From: Sanguinoderma infundibulare
Taxonomy: Eukaryota > Basidiomycota > Agaricomycetes > Polyporales > Polyporaceae
Length of the DNA: 64,000 bases
NCBI GenBank assembly: GCA_032821775.1
Contig: JAVLRN010000002.1
Span: forward strand, 2,108,001 to 2,172,000
Direction of reading: 5' to 3'
Shown here: positions 59,619 to 64,000 of the stretch, piece by piece
Numbering within the stretch: position 1 is the first letter of the stretch
Layout: each line of letters opens with the position of its first letter
Translations under genes and position numbers: made by a program
The notes under the pieces: generated by a model
Databases searched by the model: none
What the model saw: only the letters and a program-made list of their open reading frames with translations
Told to the model about the DNA's origin: nothing

Positions 59619-60104
59619 ATGGCTGCTCACAACATCATCCCGCCAGCACTCTTCGAAGCAATGGCCAGCGGCACCACCCAACTCATCATCCCGCCGCCAC
59701 CGCACCTCCTCACGATTGATGGCTGCGACTGCCATGCAGGAAGGTGGTTCCACTTCAGCAGCAACCCCTTCCACAACAGTCAGGCATTCGCCAACATCTG
59801 GAACCACGAGCCGGCCCATGTCGTTATGGAGGTGATGCAGCGCATCCAGGATGAGTATCCCCTCGCCTACTTCCACTTTATGACGGATCCCCAGTACGTC
59901 ACGCTCAAGGACCTCTACAGCGAGTGGATCAAGGACGACGGATGCGACTGCGAGCGTTGCCAGCTGCGACGTCTCGCAGAACAAAGCCAAGACCTGAGGT
60001 GCATCGACATCCCCGAATGCCTCTTGCACACGTCGTGTAAGCGCAAGCACGGGAAGAAGGCTGACAAACCATGCAAGGTCAGAAAAACAACGATTTCTAA
60101 CTAA
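59619..60104 (+). CDS. Unknown 161-residue Cys/His-rich ORF of the LTR element
   Basis: An intact frame starting at the ATG in a good context (CAACAATGGC). The product has an N-terminal hydrophobic part (LIIPPPPHLLTI) and then a CDCHAGRWFHF block. A helical middle (HVVMEVMQRIQDEYPLAYFHF) and WIKDDGCDCERCQLRRL follow, and the end is basic with further Cys/His (CLLHTSCKRKHGKK). The repeated CDC and CxxC groups suggest a metal-binding fold, and the basic tail a nucleic-acid contact, but I recognise no family. It is followed 77 bases later by a hairpin and purine tract identical in design to the one before the 3' LTR. The intact frame inside a young element suggests it was functional when it moved. 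It could be a nucleocapsid-like or packaging protein; this is speculation. Confidence 0.6.
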   Translation: MAAHNIIPPALFEAMASGTTQLIIPPPPHLLTIDGCDCHAGRWFHFSSNPFHNSQAFANIWNHEPAHVVMEVMQRIQDEYPLAYFHFMTDPQYVTLKDLYSEWIKDDGCDCERCQLRRLAEQSQDLRCIDIPECLLHTSCKRKHGKKADKPCKVRKTTISN

Positions 60105-60180
60105 CACGTGAACTGTACCGATCAGGGCGCGCGTTGGTGGCCCCAAAGGGCGTTCATCCTCCCCACGACGAGCACAGCAA

Positions 60181-60216
60181 TAAGGTCGGGACGACCTTAA
60201 GAGAAGAGGGAGATAG
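60181..60216 (+). other. Internal hairpin plus purine tract (copy of the 3' PPT module)
   Basis: The hairpin TAAGGTCG-GGA-CGACCTTA (60181-60199, 8 bp stem) is followed by AGAGAAGAGGGAGATAG. The same hairpin and a similar purine run lie directly before the 3' LTR. It may act as a central polypurine tract or mark the end of an older element fused into this one. Confidence 0.65.
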
Positions 60217-61263
60217 TAGTAGTATAGCAACACATACACGACATGCTAGTACAACGCTAGCGCAGGATTTCATTTTTCATTTTTTACTATACCAAGTTTC
60301 ACAAAAAGGACTCGAACATCAACCGCATCGTACACAGGTTCATCCCCATCACGACCGTCATGGACCTTGATTCAGTCACCATAATTCGTGATAAGGCAAG
60401 AAAGGAAACAACGATCACACAAATATCGACAGCCTATAAACCGAAACAACATCGCTTAAAAACTGTGCCGAAAACAGTCTATCGCTATCACCATGGACCC
60501 AGATCCGGCAGCCATAACACGTGATACAATGAAAAGGAGAACGATAAGGACAAAAGACATCATTCAGATAAGATAAGGAAAAGAATCATTCATAAAAAGA
60601 ACGATAGAAAGGAACTTCGAGAACACACCACAGGCACTGAGGCATGCGAACAAGAAGACATCATCGCAACGCCACCGAAACGAAGGATTAGTCATGGACC
60701 ACAGTCAGAGGAATGGAAGCACGGAGTCTTCGAACAGCAAAAAGACACCTCGACAGTCCAAGATCACCCTAGAGAAAGGGACCAATGGCCTGTCGCCTCC
60801 ACCGCTTATTCAGATCCAGCCATCACTATGACTACTCAATCACAGAGTAGCATGAGTGTAGACCAGTCCATGGATCTAGACCTCGACTCCAATTCGGAGA
60901 ACGATGCAGCGTACTTTTCGAAGCAACAAAGCTTCCTTACCCACACCAATGATTGTCTCTAAACGACAGGGACATTTTCAGAAGTCAGCGATCCAGTCGC
61001 AACCAAACTGGATACCTCGGAAGACATAGAAACAGATTCATTTCTGTCCTTTATGCAGAACTTCTGAAAATATGGTGAACGAAGAAACATAGGCCAGACT
61101 ATCCACAGCCAGCCATCGAAGAAAAGAAAAGAGGAACACGAGAGCACCACGATTCGCAACCAATCGTAGGGAAAAGAACACGAGAAGAGAAGTCATTCGA
61201 GAAGGCCCCAGAAATTCTCTTTGACTATGAGAAAGAACACCACCTCAAAAGGACCAGGGATAT

Positions 61264-61335
61264 GCTTGCCATAGCCTTTCCCCTCGGTTCGATCAATTGA
61301 GGACAGAGGATAGGCTTGCCATAGCCTTTCCCCTC
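61264..61335 (+). repeat. 22-base direct repeat, two copies 50 bases apart
   Basis: GCTTGCCATAGCCTTTCCCC (first 20 bases) begins at 61264 and again at 61314; each copy is followed by a TTCGAT word. It lies about 170 bases before the start of the second ORF, next to a possible TATA-like AAGTATAAGTAC near 61396, so it may be part of an internal promoter. Confidence 0.6.
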
Positions 61336-61508
61336 TTTTTCGATTAAACAGGACTAGTGCGGTTCAGCAAAAGAGATACCGTCTCAAGCAGACCAGAAGT
61401 ATAAGTACAATGGGGATGGAACACACTCCCTCATCCACTGCACTCACAACTCGAACCACCAAGCGCACTTCATCCTTACCCTCACTACACCTTCCACTTC
61501 CCATCATC

Positions 61509-62321
61509 ATGCCTCGCACCTCGAATCAAAAGACCAACTCCCACCACAACTCCCGTGGGCCAGCCACCCAGAACAGCCCACGCATTCGTGCAGCGTGCGG
61601 ACAGAAGGAGCCAGTGGTCCCCACACCGCCCCAGTTCATCCTCGATTGCCCGGTCATCAACTATGACCACCTCCCGCGATCAGTCACCCACACGACCGAA
61701 GGGACCCTCCCCGACAGAGTCAGATGGGTCATCACACATCCAGACCTCCACGACCAAGTCTGTATCCGCACCACCGAAGTTGACCATGCAGAACCCCTCA
61801 TCGATGCATACCGAGCTCTAACCAAGCTCACGCCTCTCTACACTGACCTCGCCTCGCACATTGGCAAGGCAGGAGCCCCAGCCTCAGAAAAAAAGCAAGC
61901 ACGACGACTCGCTGACGAAGCCCACTATCAAGTAACACACACCGCAGAACGGCTCATGGAGCACCTCGCAACAGCACAGATGGCACATGCGCTATCTGAT
62001 CTCCTCCCTACCCGCACCCAGCATGTCTACAGCAGGGACCCATCTACACCCTGGGACCAGCTTGACTGGATGCCATGGGACGATGTCCCAGTCGACGACT
62101 CGAACAAGGAGATCATTAGTCCATCACCGCAGGACGAGGACCGAGCTTCATCGTCGAGCTACAGTCGCAGTGTATCGTACCTCGACGAGTGGGACTCCCC
62201 GTCCCATCTTAGTGATGAAGACCACCTTTCAGACTACGGTACTATACACCTATCCCCCGCCGATGAACTTTTAGACCGAGCCTTCCAGGACTGTACACGA
62301 AACCCCATGGACGTGGCCTGA
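61509..62321 (+). CDS. Unknown ~270-residue ORF of the LTR element
   Basis: An intact frame; translation could begin at 61410 (303 residues) or, more likely, at 61509 in a CATCATGCC context (270 residues). The N-terminus is basic and polar. The middle (about residues 60-180) has predicted helices, including DAYRALTKLTPLYTDLASHI and RRLADEAHYQVTHTAERL. The C-terminal third is strongly acidic and Ser-rich (SPSPQDEDRASSSSYS, LSDEDHLSDYG). No enzymatic motif is visible. The architecture, a helical core with an acidic tail, could suit a structural Gag-like or chaperone-like protein, but I do not recognise it. The stop codon lies 17 bases before the terminal hairpin and purine tract, so the ORF uses nearly all the space to the 3' LTR. 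Confidence 0.6.
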   Translation: MPRTSNQKTNSHHNSRGPATQNSPRIRAACGQKEPVVPTPPQFILDCPVINYDHLPRSVTHTTEGTLPDRVRWVITHPDLHDQVCIRTTEVDHAEPLIDAYRALTKLTPLYTDLASHIGKAGAPASEKKQARRLADEAHYQVTHTAERLMEHLATAQMAHALSDLLPTRTQHVYSRDPSTPWDQLDWMPWDDVPVDDSNKEIISPSPQDEDRASSSSYSRSVSYLDEWDSPSHLSDEDHLSDYGTIHLSPADELLDRAFQDCTRNPMDVA

Positions 62322-62338
62322 GAGTTTCTTGAAGCTGA

Positions 62339-62373
62339 AAGGTCGGGACGACCTTAACGGAGAGGGGAGCTAA
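62339..62373 (+). other. Hairpin and polypurine tract before the 3' LTR
   Basis: AAGGTCG-GGA-CGACCTT (62339-62355) followed by AACGGAGAGGGGAGCTAA, ending exactly at the first base of the 3' LTR. The purine run is the expected primer site for plus-strand DNA synthesis. A hairpin just upstream of the tract resembles arrangements I associate with basidiomycete Gypsy elements. Confidence 0.8.
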
Positions 62374-63805
62374 TGTTACGACACTAACATTGGGGTTATC
62401 ATTTTTCTTTACTACACCTACCCCGCATGGACTTACACCACTATCGCTACCATCCCGGACTTCACATCCCTCATGTGCACATAGGGATTATACCCATACC
62501 ATCCACTCCTCCACCGACCGTCCATAACCATGGACATCCACACTCATTATCCATGACCCTTACGTATCCCCAGACTATCATGGACTTATACATTGCCTCC
62601 TACTCTAGGCCATACCATGGACAGTTCACTCGTTTATCGCCTATTGATATATGCTCAGATGACACCATCCCCTCGCACATATCAAGGCCACCTTGGACCT
62701 ATAATATAGACACGCTCACAAGATCGTGTCTCGACTATTCCATAACAGTACAGTAGACTGTGTCGTACACAGTCTAACCTCACATCCTCCTCAGAGACTG
62801 GACCATCAACAGCCAGTCTCCACCTTTACTATCATCAGCAACTGTGCTAGGCACAGTTCCCCATCAGTCCTTACTCCAACTATCGTACATGGACTTACGA
62901 CCAGACTAGACACGCCCACGTGACCGTGTCCCGGCAAGGACATGTATCAAGCGCTCTAGACTGTGTCCTACACAGTCTATCCCTCATCTAATACTCAGGC
63001 TCACTGTGACTCCTCCAACAGTCCACAGTCTATAGTCACATCCAGAACATTTCACCAAGTGTTGGAACGTTCTCAGTATGACTCCGGATTCGTCAACAGG
63101 ACTCATCCCGACTCGGACCCCAACAGGGCTCAGCTCACAAGTCATACTGCACAGTCCATTGTGCACAGTCCTCCACGATGACTCATCATGACTCATCCAC
63201 AGTCATGCTGACTCATTCCACAGTCATGATGACTCATGGCACAGTCCACAGTGCACAGCCCGCAGCAATGACTCACCATGACTCATCCCGCAGTCATGCT
63301 GACTCATTCTGCAGTCACGATTACTCAGTCCACAGTCTACAGCAGCAGTCTGAACATACCATACATAGTACTTTACCTAGTTACAACCTGAGTCAGCCGC
63401 AGCACTCAGATGTATATATAAGGGGCGACGCACCAGTAGCGACCCCCAGTTTTCAGTCTCCTGTTTATCCAATGGAGTTTACCCTACTCTATAGAAACTG
63501 CCTAGTTTCTAGTTCATAAGTCACACCAATAGGGGACCACCCCCATGTCTCCCTAAGTCATGTACAAAAAGGTCTTTCAGAAGATACTTTAGTCGCCTGC
63601 ATCGTTACCAGGCCATAGTAGTCAACGACTGTAGATCAGACATCTAAGTCATTGCCTACAGACTAGGGGACTCTCCTTTGGACATTCCCGTCTCTTGGGT
63701 TGTTCGGACAACAACTCATGGCTTTACTTCGATAAGTAAGGCTAGATCCAATACTAGTCTACGTATTGATACCTGCATAAGGTTTGCAGGTATTGAGACG
63801 TAACA
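62374..63805 (+). repeat. 3' LTR of the 9.2 kb element
   Basis: Same length (1,432 bases) as the 5' LTR with three differences by my count. It contains the same hairpins, bZIP-site array and TATA box, here at 63413-63423. Because it points into the Copia integrase DNA downstream, it could drive read-through transcription of flanking sequence. Confidence 0.95.
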
Positions 63806-64000
63806 CATCCCTCAATCTTGGTGGGAATTCTCCTTCGAACACACAGTGCACCTGTACAACAGGACCCCGATTCGTCGCCTTGAATGGCAGACACCATATG
63901 AACTTTTGAATGGTACCAAGCCAGACATCAGTCACCTACACATCTTCGGTTGTAGTGCTGTCATGCGTGGTGTATGACTGATCTGTTGGACAGGTACAGG
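63806..64000 (+). pseudogene. Copia integrase, continuation after the insertion
   Basis: After the CATCC duplicate the frame continues with PQSWWEFSFEHTVHLYNRTP, then TPYELLNGTKPDISHLHIFG, the conserved end of the Copia integrase core. A TGA at about 63976 follows MRGV. Reverse transcriptase and RNase H would lie beyond the window. Confidence 0.88.

Larger units (their letters stand above)
54604..63805 (+). mobile_element. Young 9.2 kb non-autonomous LTR retrotransposon with unknown ORFs
   Basis: The element has 1,432-base LTRs at both ends (54604-56035 and 62374-63805), beginning TGTTAC and ending GTAACA, and a 5-base target duplication CATCC (54599-54603, 63806-63810). I count three differences between the LTRs (positions equivalent to 54655, 56005 and 56029), all transitions. 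A purine tract precedes the 3' LTR. The 6.3 kb interior shows no protease, reverse transcriptase, RNase H or integrase motif in any frame. It contains a stem-loop-rich leader, a gag-like low-complexity frame, a 161-residue Cys-rich ORF and a 270-303-residue ORF. LTR ends, duplication size and hairpin-purine tract suit a Gypsy-type partner supplying enzymes in trans. Confidence 0.88.
50290..64000 (+). mobile_element. Decayed Ty1/Copia LTR retrotransposon, interrupted twice
   Basis: Gag, protease and integrase coding of one Copia element can be followed in three pieces: 50412-51765, 53300-54603 and 63806-64000. The gaps are a reversed solo LTR and a complete 9.2 kb LTR element, each flanked by a 5-base target duplication; deleting them restores continuous coding. 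Order (protease, integrase, with reverse transcriptase still to come) identifies Copia and not Gypsy. In-frame stops in Gag and integrase show that it is dead. The left end and everything after integrase are not visible. Confidence 0.88.

Noticed and set aside
1..64000. tRNA, rRNA and snRNA genes
   Set aside because: I looked for B-box-like words and conserved rRNA segments and found none that fold convincingly; a covariance search was not possible.

Overview
This window is nuclear DNA of a basidiomycete fungus, most likely an Agaricomycete (Polyporales-like). The signs are dense genes on both strands split by many roughly 50-70 bp GT-AG introns, a high-GC gene-rich left part, and mobile DNA typical of mushroom-forming fungi (a Plavaka-type DNA transposon, a DUF6698-like gene, Copia elements, and Gypsy-style TGTTAC...GTAACA long terminal repeats).

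Left part (about 1.5-38.0 kb) is host chromosome. In order it holds: a two-repeat dimeric alpha-beta barrel protein; decayed remnants (a ricin-B-type lectin-like fragment and a membrane-protein fragment); TIM22 (inner-membrane carrier translocase); PPM1/LCMT1 (PP2A leucine carboxyl methyltransferase); a TMEM70/TMEM186-like mitochondrial membrane protein; dynactin p25; a TRK-type potassium transporter; an arrestin-like trafficking adaptor; two cytochrome b5-FMN dehydrogenase (flavocytochrome b2-like) paralogues that flank a single-pass membrane protein; an isocitrate-lyase/PEP-mutase-superfamily enzyme resembling oxaloacetate hydrolase; a multi-pass membrane protein; and a cytochrome P450. I resolved exon structures for several of these by requiring both splice sites and frame to fit. 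This interval is framed by two inverted copies, about 36 kb apart, of a roughly 975 bp segment holding the 3' end of the P450 gene and its downstream DNA.

Right part (about 38.5-64 kb) is a pile of nested mobile elements. A decayed Plavaka-type transposase (minus strand) and a DUF6698-like gene (plus strand) diverge from a shared central region. The DUF6698-like gene has been hit by two hAT-type MITEs, one of them a nearly perfect 414 bp palindrome; both insertions can be undone in frame. A decayed Copia retrotransposon then starts near 50.3 kb. A 1,534 bp solo LTR is inserted in it in reverse (duplicated CACCT), and further on sits a complete 9.2 kb LTR element (duplicated CATCC) whose two 1,432 bp LTRs differ at only three positions by my count. 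Copia integrase coding resumes exactly after the second LTR and runs off the window.

The young 9.2 kb element is the most unusual object here. I recognise no protease, reverse transcriptase, RNase H or integrase in it. Instead it has a leader built of repeated stem-loops with compensatory changes, two intact unknown ORFs (161 and about 270 aa), two copies of a hairpin plus purine tract, and LTRs that carry eight TGA(C/G)TCA bZIP-type sites just upstream of a TATA box. It looks like a recently active non-autonomous LTR retrotransposon.
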